The position numbers were made by a program, and so were the translations under genes. From the NCBI GenBank assembly GCA_028284325.1, contig JANQRX010000008.1, positions 186,001 through 250,000 on the forward strand: 64,000 bases of DNA, in the 5' to 3' direction. Below are positions 36,690 through 45,327 of this stretch, one piece after another. The notes beneath the pieces are model-generated. The model worked only from the letters and a program-made list of their open reading frames with translations. It searched no databases and was not told the DNA's origin. Position 1 is the first letter of the stretch. Each line of letters starts with the position of its first letter. Source of the stretch: Bauldia sp. (lineage in GTDB: Bacteria; Pseudomonadota; Alphaproteobacteria; Rhizobiales; Kaistiaceae).

Positions 36690-37478
36690 ATGACACTCAG
36701 AGAAAGCTACCTCGCCCGGTCGGTGTTGGACGACCGCCGTTTCCGGGGCCCGAATGCCAATCCGAGCCTCCACGAGCAGACCGTGGCGGAGATCGGGGGA
36801 TGGATCCTCGGCGGCAAGTACGCGCCGAACGCGCTTCTTCCTCGGGAGCGGGAGCTCTGCGACATCCTCGGCGTCAGCCGCACGACCGTCAGGGAAGCGA
36901 TCCGGGTCCTTGTGGCCAAGGGGATGCTGGAAACCCGCACGCGCGTGGGCGTCTGCGTCCTGCCTCGCATCAACTGGCGGCTTCTCGACGGCGAAGTTCT
37001 CTCATGGCACCCGGACATCGGCTCCGACAGCCAGCTCCTCGACGAGCTGCTGGAAGCGCGACGGATCTTCGAGCCGGAAGCCGCCCGCCTTGCCGCCGAG
37101 CGCGCCAACAGCTCCGATCTGGCGGAGATCGAGAAATCCTACAACGCCATGGCCAAGGCCATGCCCGGCAGCTACGAGGACGCCTGCGCCGCCGACCTCG
37201 CCTTCCATTCGGCGGTCATCCTGGCCAGCCACAACCTCGTGCTGATCAACCTCATCGATCCTCTACGGGCCAGCCTGCGGGCGATCCTGGCGATCACCAA
37301 CCGGGCAAGCAACGCCGCTATGGAATCGGCCCTGGAGGAGCACTTCGAGCTGCTCGAAGCGATCCGCCTGCGCGACCCGGAACGGGCGGTCGCGACCGTG
37401 CACAAGCTGCTGGACACCGCAAGCCGCAACACCGCCGCAGCGCGGCAATCCACCGACGATCAGGAGAAGATGTCATGA
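36690..37478 (+). CDS. GntR-family transcriptional regulator (FadR/FCD)
   Basis: A 262-residue regulator encoded inside the importer operon. The winged helix is at residues about 27-90 (LLPRERELCDILGVSRTTVR, MLETRTRVGVCVLPR), followed by the FCD domain (LLEARRIFEPEAARLAAERA, ADLAFHSAVILASHN). This variant, with the WxxLD-like NWRLLDGEVLSWH linker, is common for regulators of sugar-acid genes. ATG 36690 was chosen; GTG 36678 overlapping the permease would add four residues. It probably autoregulates this 31-38.5 kb operon. Confidence 0.9.
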   Translation: MTLRESYLARSVLDDRRFRGPNANPSLHEQTVAEIGGWILGGKYAPNALLPRERELCDILGVSRTTVREAIRVLVAKGMLETRTRVGVCVLPRINWRLLDGEVLSWHPDIGSDSQLLDELLEARRIFEPEAARLAAERANSSDLAEIEKSYNAMAKAMPGSYEDACAADLAFHSAVILASHNLVLINLIDPLRASLRAILAITNRASNAAMESALEEHFELLEAIRLRDPERAVATVHKLLDTASRNTAAARQSTDDQEKMS

Positions 37479-38545
37479 AGTTACTGGAGCCAGGCGCCAA
37501 GTCGCAGATCATGGCGCGGTCCAGCGGCGCGGTCGACGACTGGACCCTCAGTCCGCGGATGCCGCACGTCGATTGGACCGGCTACTTCCTCTTCGCCGCC
37601 CCCGACGAGGGCAGCCCCGTGCAGGCGCTGAATCTCGGCGTGTTCCTCGGGCTGATCAACGGGCGGGAACTCGGCGTGCCGCAATGGGACGGCGATCCCT
37701 TCCGCATCTGCACGCTCATGGCATCCGTCATCGACGGCGTCAGCTATCGCTCGACCGACGATACCTCCTACACGCGCATGGACACGACCTATTCGAAGGT
37801 CGGGCTGGACGTACAGGTGGCCGACGTCTGCCGGGTCAAGGGGAGCTGGCCGTACTTCCAGCTCTACTACCGCGATCCGGCGTTCGACATCACTTATCAG
37901 CTCAACGGTCGCGTCACCTGCACCCACTGGTATCCGGATCACATCCAGAACGAGAACATGTACACGTATTGCTGCTTTCCGGACTTCAGGTTCGAAGGCG
38001 TCGTCACGCACGCCGGCAAGGCCCATCCGGTCAGCGGCGCCGGCGGGTTTGACCACGTCGTGGCCAAGCATGTGAGGAGCTCGTCGAGCCCGAGCGTCGG
38101 CTTCTGGCACTACGAGCCCGTGAACTGGGGTAACGGCATGACGTCGAGCGCGCTCAACTATTTCGATGCGTCCGGGCGGCCGTACATCCGCGACGGCAGC
38201 ACGACCCTGCCGGACGGCGCCTACCGGCCGGCGAAGTCGGTTCGGATCGAATACCTGGAGTTCGACACCGGCACCGCCAACGCCGGTTCGGAGGGCGAGC
38301 GGCAGGTGGTGCCGCGCAGGTGGCGCGCCACGATCGAGTACGAGCACGGCGTGCTTTCGTATGAGACCTTCCCGATCGACGTGCGCGCACCTGACGGGAG
38401 CGCGCTGGTGGAACCCAACGCGGTCTTCGAGGCCAGGGGCACGTTCCGGTCCATCAACGGCGACACAATCGAGGTGCGCGGGCGCGGGCACAACGAGTAC
38501 ATGGGCGTGGCGCTCGACCCGACGAAGATCAATGTGGGCTCGTAG
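37475..38545 (+). CDS. Protein of unknown function, beta-rich, in sugar importer operon
   Basis: A 356-residue protein I do not recognise. It has no signal peptide or membrane segment. The chain is rich in aromatic and charged residues with beta-type alternation; glycine/histidine-rich pieces GAGGFDHVVAKHV and GFWHYEPVNWGNGMTSS and the C-terminal RGTFRSINGDTIEVRGRGHN recall lipocalin-like CrtC/AttH-type enzymes, but this resemblance is weak. Conserved-looking histidines and a cysteine pair (CC in YTYCCFPDF) are present. The start ATG 37475 overlaps the GntR stop as ATGA, so it is translationally coupled to sugar genes. Its 3' end overlaps the convergent GMC gene by 17 bp. Confidence 0.8.
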   Translation: MKLLEPGAKSQIMARSSGAVDDWTLSPRMPHVDWTGYFLFAAPDEGSPVQALNLGVFLGLINGRELGVPQWDGDPFRICTLMASVIDGVSYRSTDDTSYTRMDTTYSKVGLDVQVADVCRVKGSWPYFQLYYRDPAFDITYQLNGRVTCTHWYPDHIQNENMYTYCCFPDFRFEGVVTHAGKAHPVSGAGGFDHVVAKHVRSSSSPSVGFWHYEPVNWGNGMTSSALNYFDASGRPYIRDGSTTLPDGAYRPAKSVRIEYLEFDTGTANAGSEGERQVVPRRWRATIEYEHGVLSYETFPIDVRAPDGSALVEPNAVFEARGTFRSINGDTIEVRGRGHNEYMGVALDPTKINVGS

Positions 38546-40166
38546 CCGGACCGTTCCCTCGGATCATGTCGGCGGCCTTCTCCGCGATCATCACCACCGG
38601 TGACGCCGTATTGCCCGAGACGATCCGGGGCATGATCGAGGCGTCGACGACCCGCAGGCGGTCAAGGCCCCGCACCTTCAGATCGGGCGCGACGACGGCC
38701 GCGGCGTCGTTGCCCATCTTGCAGGTCCCCACGGGGTGGAAGATCGTCGTGCCGATATTGCCGGCCTGTTCCACCAGGTCGTCGTCGGACTGGTAGGCCG
38801 GCCCCGGCAGGATTTCCTCCGGCGTGAACCGGGCAAGCGCCCGTGCGGTCATGATCCGGCGCGCCTGGCGCAGCGACTTCACGGCCACGACCCGATCACT
38901 TTCGGTCGACAGGTAATTCAGCCGGATGTCCGGTTGCGCGTGCGGGTCGGCCGAGGTCACGTGGCAGGTCCCGACGCTGTCGGGGCGCAGATTGCAGACC
39001 GAAACGGTGATGGCCGGGAACGGATGCAGGGGATCGCCAAGCCGGTCCGTGGACAGGGGCTGGACGTGGTATTCCAGATCGGGCGTCGCTTTCGACGGGT
39101 CCGATCGCGTGAACATGCCGAACTGGCTCGGCGCCATCGACATCGGCCCGCTTTGCGTCAGGAGGTATTGCAGCGCGATCGCCGCCTTGCCGACGAGGCT
39201 GTTCGCCTGCGTGTTCAGCGTGCTCGCGTGCCTGACTCTGTAGACCGTGCGGAGCTGCAAATGGTCCTGCAGGTTACCGCCCACCCCGTCGAGGGCGTGC
39301 CGGACCTCGATCCCGAGGTCGCGCAAGTGCGCGGGGCGGCCGATACCCGCGTGCTCCAGCAGCTTGGGTGAATTGATCGCGCCGGCGGCGAGCAGGACCT
39401 CGCCCTCGGCCATGGCCCGATAGCGCAGGCCGGCGCGCTCGAACACCACGCCCGTCGCGCGCTTGTCCTCAAGCAGAATCGTTTCGGTGTTGGCGTGGGT
39501 GACGACGCGAAGATTGGGGCGCTTCATGGCAGGCCGCAGGAATCCTCGCGCCGTACTCCAGCGTATGCCGCGCTTCTGGTTCACCTCGAAGAAGCCGGAG
39601 CCCTCGTTGTCGCCGTCGTTGAAGTCCTCGCGCGGCGGGATGCCGAACTCCTTCGCCCCCTCCTGCACGGCGTGGAGGATCTCCCACGACAGGCGCTGCC
39701 GCTCGACCTTCCAGGCGCCGCCCTCGCCGTGCATCGGCGCCGCGCCGCGAAAACCGTCCTCCGACTTCAGGAAATACGGCAGGACGTCGTCCCACGCCCA
39801 GCCGACATTCCCCATCTGGCGCCAGGCGTCGTAGTCGGCCGCCTGACCGCGCATATAGATCATGCCGTTGACGGAGCTGCAGCCGCCCAGGACCTTGCCG
39901 CGCGGATAGACGAGGCTGCGTCCGTTGAGCCCCGGTTCGCTGGCCGTCTTCATCAGCCAGTCGGTGCGCGGATTGCCGATGCAGTAGAGATAGCCGATCG
40001 GGATGTGCACCCAGTGATAGGCGTCGGACCCGCCCGCCTCCAGCAGCAGGACCCGAACGTTCGGGTCCTCCGTCAGGCGGTTGGCCAGCACGCACCCGGC
40101 CGTCCCGGCGCCGACGATCACGTAGTCGTAGGTGCCCTCCATGATCTCCGGGTGCGCCACGGTCAC
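38529..40166 (-). CDS. GMC-family FAD oxidoreductase (choline dehydrogenase-like)
   Basis: A 545-residue flavoprotein. The FAD-binding start is YDYVIVGAGTAGCVLANRL, the first GMC signature is around GKVLGGCSSVNGMIYMRG, the second around LAAGAINSPKLLEHAGIG, and the active-site histidine is in FHPVGTCKMG with asparagine in SGNTASPVVM. It oxidises an alcohol, possibly a polyol of this operon. Starts at GTG 40166, GTG 40160 and ATG 40142 are all possible; the last gives the common MEGTYDYVIVG opening. It is the promoter-distal gene of the 11-gene operon beginning at 51990. Confidence 0.93.
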   Translation of the reverse strand: MTVAHPEIMEGTYDYVIVGAGTAGCVLANRLTEDPNVRVLLLEAGGSDAYHWVHIPIGYLYCIGNPRTDWLMKTASEPGLNGRSLVYPRGKVLGGCSSVNGMIYMRGQAADYDAWRQMGNVGWAWDDVLPYFLKSEDGFRGAAPMHGEGGAWKVERQRLSWEILHAVQEGAKEFGIPPREDFNDGDNEGSGFFEVNQKRGIRWSTARGFLRPAMKRPNLRVVTHANTETILLEDKRATGVVFERAGLRYRAMAEGEVLLAAGAINSPKLLEHAGIGRPAHLRDLGIEVRHALDGVGGNLQDHLQLRTVYRVRHASTLNTQANSLVGKAAIALQYLLTQSGPMSMAPSQFGMFTRSDPSKATPDLEYHVQPLSTDRLGDPLHPFPAITVSVCNLRPDSVGTCHVTSADPHAQPDIRLNYLSTESDRVVAVKSLRQARRIMTARALARFTPEEILPGPAYQSDDDLVEQAGNIGTTIFHPVGTCKMGNDAAAVVAPDLKVRGLDRLRVVDASIMPRIVSGNTASPVVMIAEKAADMIRGNGPATSPH

Positions 40167-40173
40167 ACCTCGC

Positions 40174-41184
40174 CTAGTACCGGACGACCAGCTTGCCGAT
40201 GGTCGACGCGGTTTCGATCAGGCGGTGGGCCTCCTTGAGCGTTGCCGCCGACAGGCCGTGCAGCGTGCGGGTCTCGGTGGTCTTGATGAGGCCGTCGTCG
40301 ACAAGCCGGGCGACGCGCGCCAGGATCATCCCCTGACGATGCATGTCGGCGGTCTCGTACATGGAGCGCGTGAACATCAGCTCCCACATCAGCGCCGCCG
40401 ACTTCCCCTGCAGCGCCGTCACGTCGATCTTCTCCGACGTCTCCACGATCGAACCGATGCGGCCCTGCGGTGCGATGAGCTCGGCCATCGCGTCCCAGTG
40501 CTGCGCGAGGTCCGCGTACTGGACGATGGTGTTGACGAAGGTGTGGCCGGTCGCGCGGGTGCTCGCGACGAGATCACGGTGGTCGATCACCTCGTGGGCT
40601 CCGAGCTTGCGACACCAGTCGGCGGAGTCCTCGCGCGACGCGGTGGCGAGAACGGTCAGTCCCGTCAGCACGCGGGCGAGCTGGATGGTGGCCGAACCGA
40701 CGCCGCCGGCGCCGCCGATGACGAGCAGCGATGCGTTGCGCTCGTCGGTCGGGACCTGAAGCCGGTCGAACAGCATCTCCCAGGCGGTGATCGCCGTCAG
40801 CGGCAGCGAGGCCGCCGCTTCCGGCGCGACCAAGGACGGCGCCTTTGCAGCAATCCTTGCGTCGACGCACTGAAGCTCCGCGTTGGAGCCGGGGCGGCCG
40901 GCGTCGCCGGCGTACCAGACGCGGTCGCCGACCACGAAGCCTTCCACGTCGGCGCCCATCGCCTCGACGCGCCCGACGGCGTCGTAGCCGAGGATGAACG
41001 GTTCATCGAGCACCTTGCCGGGCGCGGTGCGGATGCGGCGCTTGGCGTCGGCCGGATTGACCGAGATCGCCTCGATCCTGACCAGCAGATCATGCGGGCG
41101 CGGCGCGGGATCGGGCAGCTCGATATCGAGCAGCGCGTCCTCGTGCTCGATGGGGTGCGAGGTCAGGAATCCGACGGCCTTCAC
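40174..41184 (-). CDS. Zinc-type alcohol dehydrogenase-like protein (MDR, quinone oxidoreductase branch)
   Basis: A 336-residue medium-chain reductase related to the ZADH/quinone oxidoreductase group. GroES-like N-terminal half (VRIEAISVNPADAKRRI, LGYDAVGRVEAMG), NADPH-binding VIGGAGGVGSATIQLARVL, and a C-terminal FTRSMYETADMHRQG. The catalytic zinc cysteines are not present, as in quinone oxidoreductases. GTG 41184 overlaps the kinase stop codon (GTGA), so it belongs to the polyol operon; a role in removing a reactive enone or aldehyde intermediate is inference. Confidence 0.9.
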   Translation of the reverse strand: MKAVGFLTSHPIEHEDALLDIELPDPAPRPHDLLVRIEAISVNPADAKRRIRTAPGKVLDEPFILGYDAVGRVEAMGADVEGFVVGDRVWYAGDAGRPGSNAELQCVDARIAAKAPSLVAPEAAASLPLTAITAWEMLFDRLQVPTDERNASLLVIGGAGGVGSATIQLARVLTGLTVLATASREDSADWCRKLGAHEVIDHRDLVASTRATGHTFVNTIVQYADLAQHWDAMAELIAPQGRIGSIVETSEKIDVTALQGKSAALMWELMFTRSMYETADMHRQGMILARVARLVDDGLIKTTETRTLHGLSAATLKEAHRLIETASTIGKLVVRY

Positions 41185-42707
41185 GGGTTCGGTCTCCCCT
41201 TCTCCCGCGCCGCCTGTAGCGCGGTCCAAACCGGCATCATCGCATCGACGAGATCGAGATAGGTCCGGTAGCGATCGTCGTAGCGCGGCTTTTCCGCGGC
41301 CGCCGGCTCGTACACCTGCCGCACGCGGGTCATGGCGGCGACGCCGGCCTCAAGGTCCGCGAAGACGCCGCTGCCCACGCCGGCGGCGATCGCGGCGCCA
41401 AGCGCGCCGGTTTCCTCGCCTTCCGACACCGTGATGGGCAGGCCGAGGCAGTCGGCCATCATCTGCGGCCAATGGGGGCTCCGCGCGCCGCCGCCCGACA
41501 TCACCGCCGCTTCGAAGGACAGCCCCGCGGCCGCCAGCACCTCGACGTGCCGGCGATGCTCGAAGACCACACCCTCGAACAACGCGCGCAGGATGTGTCC
41601 CTCGCTGTGCCAGCCGGCCAGACCGTAGAATCCGCCGCGCGCGGCCGCCACCTGGCCCGAGCCGTAGAGATACGGATGGAAGAAGGGATCATCGGTCGCC
41701 GGTTCCACCTCAGCGACGCGCGCATTGCAGTAGCCGAACGGATCGTCGAGGTGCGCGCCCCGTTCGACGAAGGTGCGCACATACCATTCGAGATTGGCCG
41801 CCGAAGTCGCACTGGCGTCGATGTTCATGTAGCGGCCGTCGCCGAACTTCGAGACCATGAAGACGCTCGGGTCGGCGGCCGGCGCATCCGACAGCACCTG
41901 GTTGATGCTCCACGTGCCGGTGATGATCGATGCCTGTCCGGGCGCGACGGCACCCGATCCGACGGCCGACGCCACCACGTCGAACAGACCGCCGACCACG
42001 GGGGTTCCGGCGGCGAGACCCGTCGCGGCCGCCGCCGCCTCCGTCACCCGGCCCACGACATCGCAAGGGTCGGCGATCCGCGGCATCAGCGGTCCGGCGT
42101 CGTCGAGGCCGTAGAGCTGCAGGAGGCCGTCATCGACCGCCGCCTCGGGCATGTGCACCAGGCCGGCGCCGCTCATGTCCGACACGTCCGAGACCCGCGC
42201 GCCGGTCAGCCGGAAGGTGATCAGGTCCTTGCAGAGAAGCACCGTCGCCGCGGCGGCGTAGACATCGGGTCGGTTCGCCTTCACCCAGGCGAGCAACGTC
42301 GCGGTCTGCGACGGCCACGGCCTTTGCAGGCACGCCGCGTAGAGTTCGGCACCGTTCCTGGCTGACAGCTCGTCGGCAAGCGCCGCCGCGCGGCCGTCGA
42401 TCGACTGGATGCCGATCAGCGGCTCGCCGCCGGCGTCGATCAGATAGAGCCCGTTGCCGTGACCGGCGCAGCCGACGGCGGCGATCTCGGACGGATCGAC
42501 CGCGGCTTCCGCGAGGCACACGCGGATCACGTCGTCGGCGTGGCGCCACAGTTCAGCCGGATCGCGCTCGACATGACCGGGTGCGGGGTGCGCGGACGCG
42601 CCGTCGCGGGCCGCCCGGGCGACCTCGCGGCCGTCGGTCCCGAACAGGACGGCCTTGATGACGGTGTTGCCCGCATCCAAGCCGAGGAGGTAGCGCGCCT
42701 CAGCCAC
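41181..42707 (-). CDS. FGGY-family carbohydrate kinase (L-xylulose/erythritol kinase type)
   Basis: A 508-residue sugar kinase. N-terminal phosphate-1 loop YLLGLDAGNTVIKAVLF, substrate region VGCAGHGNGLYLID, and C-terminal FGGY signature region GLAGWHSEGHILRALFEGVV and VMSGGGARSPHWPQMMAD. The pattern GTPVVGGLFDVVASAVG and SAANLEWYVRT is closest in my recall to L-xylulose/3-keto-L-gulonate kinase LyxK and to erythritol-type kinases. It would phosphorylate the imported polyol or ketose before the GlpD-like dehydrogenase or aldolase act. It overlaps the aldolase by 8 bp. Confidence 0.9.
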   Translation of the reverse strand: MAEARYLLGLDAGNTVIKAVLFGTDGREVARAARDGASAHPAPGHVERDPAELWRHADDVIRVCLAEAAVDPSEIAAVGCAGHGNGLYLIDAGGEPLIGIQSIDGRAAALADELSARNGAELYAACLQRPWPSQTATLLAWVKANRPDVYAAAATVLLCKDLITFRLTGARVSDVSDMSGAGLVHMPEAAVDDGLLQLYGLDDAGPLMPRIADPCDVVGRVTEAAAAATGLAAGTPVVGGLFDVVASAVGSGAVAPGQASIITGTWSINQVLSDAPAADPSVFMVSKFGDGRYMNIDASATSAANLEWYVRTFVERGAHLDDPFGYCNARVAEVEPATDDPFFHPYLYGSGQVAAARGGFYGLAGWHSEGHILRALFEGVVFEHRRHVEVLAAAGLSFEAAVMSGGGARSPHWPQMMADCLGLPITVSEGEETGALGAAIAAGVGSGVFADLEAGVAAMTRVRQVYEPAAAEKPRYDDRYRTYLDLVDAMMPVWTALQAAREKGRPNP

Positions 42708-43545
42708 CGCGCTGGTAAACGTCCCAGGCTTCCTCGCCCGAGGCGCCCTTGTGGATCAGGGCCATCAGCGCGGCGACCACCGCGCGCGGGTTGTCGTGCT
42801 GGTAGACGTTGCGGCCGTAAACCATCCCCTTGGCGCCCTGGGCCAGCAGGCGGGCGGACTTTCCGAGGACGTCCTTCAGGTCCTCCTTGCCGCCGCCACG
42901 CACCAGCACCGGGACACGGGCCGCCTCGACGACCCGGTGGAAATCCTCCGGGTTCTCCGTCGGGTCGGCCTTGATGATGTCGGCGCCCATTTCCGACGCC
43001 AGGCGGACCAGGGTGACGATCTTCTCCGCGTCACCGTCCACCTGGTAGCCGCCGCGGATTTCGTTCGGCAGCATCACCAGCGGCTCGATCATCAGCGGCA
43101 TGCCGTATTTGGCGCACGCGGCGCGGACACGCGCAATGTTCTCGACGCACTGGCGGAACAGCTCGGGCTCGTCCGGAAGCATGAACAGGTTCACCACCAC
43201 GCAAGCCGCGTCCATCTCCAGCGCGCCGATGATCGGCTCGTCGTGGTTCTGCAACTGCGACCACATCACCCGGTGGCGAACGGCGTTGTAGGGGTTGCCC
43301 ATGTCGATCCGCATCACCAGCGCGGGCTTGTCCCGCTCGGGACGGCTTTGCAGGAGGTCCGCCTGCCCGTACGCCATCTGGATGGCGTCGGGCCGCGCCG
43401 CGACGAGGGCGTCGATGACGGATGCCATGTCCTCCAGCCCGACCATGAAGCTCGGCTCGTTGCACACACCATGATCGACGGCGACGTCCAGACACCCGCC
43501 ATTGGCGAACATGCGGTTCATCCGCGCCTTGGGGCTTATGCGCAT
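42700..43545 (-). CDS. Class I aldolase, DhnA/LsrF type (DeoC/LacD superfamily)
   Basis: A 281-residue TIM-barrel aldolase. The catalytic lysine is in ADIIKADPTE, the acidic residue in LDVAVDHGVCNEP and a phosphate-binding loop is VLVRGGGKEDL with GMVYGRN after it. The family contains archaeal-type fructose-bisphosphate aldolase, LsrF (AI-2 degradation) and related ketose-phosphate lyases. With the kinase downstream it would cleave or process a phosphorylated ketose. It overlaps the GlpD-like gene by 10 bp. Confidence 0.88.
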   Translation of the reverse strand: MRISPKARMNRMFANGGCLDVAVDHGVCNEPSFMVGLEDMASVIDALVAARPDAIQMAYGQADLLQSRPERDKPALVMRIDMGNPYNAVRHRVMWSQLQNHDEPIIGALEMDAACVVVNLFMLPDEPELFRQCVENIARVRAACAKYGMPLMIEPLVMLPNEIRGGYQVDGDAEKIVTLVRLASEMGADIIKADPTENPEDFHRVVEAARVPVLVRGGGKEDLKDVLGKSARLLAQGAKGMVYGRNVYQHDNPRAVVAALMALIHKGASGEEAWDVYQRGG

Positions 43546-45269
43546 GCCTCACTCCTCTCAGACTGGTCACCGGCCGACGCCAGGCAGACGCCGTGGTAGT
43601 TCTCAAGATCAACGACAAGCGTCGCACGCTCCTGCGCGCGCCGCTCGCTCGTCCAGCCGAGCGCCTCGCCGACCACATCGGCCAGCGCGTCGAGCAGCGC
43701 CGGCGTCAACTGGCCGGTGATCGCAAGATCGGTCCGCCGCATCGCCATGTCGGCCAGGTGCACGACCTGTTCGTGCTCCACGAGGTAGGCGATTTCCGCC
43801 CGCGTGTACGGGCACCCCGCAACCAGCGGCGTATCGTCGGCGCGGGCGCTGCAAGAGGCGTGGACGGCCGCGCCATGGGTGCCGTAGTGGCTGGCGAGAT
43901 GCGCCGCGCGCGCCGCGTCGACGCCGAGGTCGCGCACAAAGCGACGTTCCAGTTCCCCCTCGGCGGCCGGGAAGTCCTTGCCGCCGCCGATCGCGAGTCC
44001 CTTGCTGTCGCGCACGCGCGGCTTGCCGAGGATGGCCAACGCCTCGTCGCAGGCCTGTTCGGCAAACGCCCGGAAGGTGGTCCACTTGCCGCCGATCATG
44101 CAGATCTGCACCGGCGATCCCTCGATGCGACGGGTCGCGTGGCCGCGCGAGATACGTCCCGTGAAGGCGTGGGCGCTCCGCGGCAGCGGCCGGATGCCGC
44201 TGAACGAATAGACGACGTCCGCCACATCGATGGCGATGCCGGGAAACAGGCCGCGGAGCGACTCGAGGATGTAATCGCGTTCGTCCACCTCGCAGCGCAC
44301 GCGTGTCGCCCTGTCGACGCGTATATCGGTGGCACCGGCCAGGACCCGGCCGAGATAGGGAAAGGCGATGCAGATTCGGCGGTCGGCGTTCTCGTAGTAG
44401 AGCATGTGCCCCCGCAGCGCCTGCAAGACCTCAGGGTTGTTCAGGACCAGGTGCGAACCCTTGGTGCCCTCGACGAGCCGCTCACCGGCAGCTTCATCGT
44501 CCGAAAGCGTCGCCTTGGTGTCGTCGAGCCACGCGCCGGTGGCGTTGATGATAACGCCGGCCGACACCGGCCAGCTTCCGCCACCGGCCATGTCGACGAG
44601 CCGGTAGCTGCCGTCCGGGCTCCGGTCGAGCGTCGTGTAATTCAGGGCGACGGATGTGGGCCCGATGGCCTCGGCATCAGCGACCAGCTCCAGCCCCAGC
44701 CGTTCGGGATGGCTGATCCAGGCATCGAAGTAGCTGGCCGAGAAACGAACGTCGTCGGCGAGATCCGGCCACTGCTCCCGTGTCGGCTGCCGGCCGCGGA
44801 AGGTGTGGCCCGCGAGCGCCCGCCGCTTTCCGGTCAGGAGATCGTAGAGGGTGAGACCGATCTTGATCGGCAGTGCGCCGCGGCGGGCCGGTCGTCCCTC
44901 GCTGCCGCTCAGGAAGCTCGCCGCGGCGTTGAGCAGGCCGGAGAAGACGGTGACGATGGGAATGGCGGTCGGGAGCGGACGGACCATGTGCGACGCGGTG
45001 CGCAGGAGATCGTCACGCTCGGCCAGCGACTCCTTCACCAGCGACAGTTCGCCGTTCTCCAGGTAGCGCAGGCCGCCATGGATCATCCGCGACGGCGCGG
45101 CGCTGCAACCGGAGCAGAAGTCGGACCGCTCGACCAGCAGCACGCGCAGGCCCTGCAAGGCAAGCTCGCGAAAGACGCCGATGCCGTTGATGCCGCCGCC
45201 GACCACGGCGACGTCGAACGCACCGTCGGCGGCAATCCGGTCCAACCTGTCCTTGCGCGATGTCGGCAT
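43536..45269 (-). CDS. FAD-dependent glycerol-3-phosphate dehydrogenase-like protein (GlpD/EryB type)
   Basis: A 577-residue flavoprotein with FAD site FDVAVVGGGINGIGVFREL, the family motif SAAPSRMIHGGLRYLENGE and a C-terminal DAO_C domain (ALPHA-helical, YTRAEIAYLVEHEQVVHLAD). In erythritol operons the homologue EryB oxidises erythritol phosphate; in glycerol operons GlpD oxidises glycerol-3-phosphate. Being next to an FGGY kinase, a SorC regulator and a ribose-type importer, a polyol-phosphate substrate other than glycerol-3-phosphate is likelier. ATG 45269 chosen by the FAD motif position. Confidence 0.9.
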   Translation of the reverse strand: MPTSRKDRLDRIAADGAFDVAVVGGGINGIGVFRELALQGLRVLLVERSDFCSGCSAAPSRMIHGGLRYLENGELSLVKESLAERDDLLRTASHMVRPLPTAIPIVTVFSGLLNAAASFLSGSEGRPARRGALPIKIGLTLYDLLTGKRRALAGHTFRGRQPTREQWPDLADDVRFSASYFDAWISHPERLGLELVADAEAIGPTSVALNYTTLDRSPDGSYRLVDMAGGGSWPVSAGVIINATGAWLDDTKATLSDDEAAGERLVEGTKGSHLVLNNPEVLQALRGHMLYYENADRRICIAFPYLGRVLAGATDIRVDRATRVRCEVDERDYILESLRGLFPGIAIDVADVVYSFSGIRPLPRSAHAFTGRISRGHATRRIEGSPVQICMIGGKWTTFRAFAEQACDEALAILGKPRVRDSKGLAIGGGKDFPAAEGELERRFVRDLGVDAARAAHLASHYGTHGAAVHASCSARADDTPLVAGCPYTRAEIAYLVEHEQVVHLADMAMRRTDLAITGQLTPALLDALADVVGEALGWTSERRAQERATLVVDLENYHGVCLASAGDQSERSEACA

Positions 45270-45327
45270 AGCCGCCCTGTACGCGGGGCCGAGTCCCCAC
45301 GTTCCCAGTCCCTCTTGTTTGCGTCGT

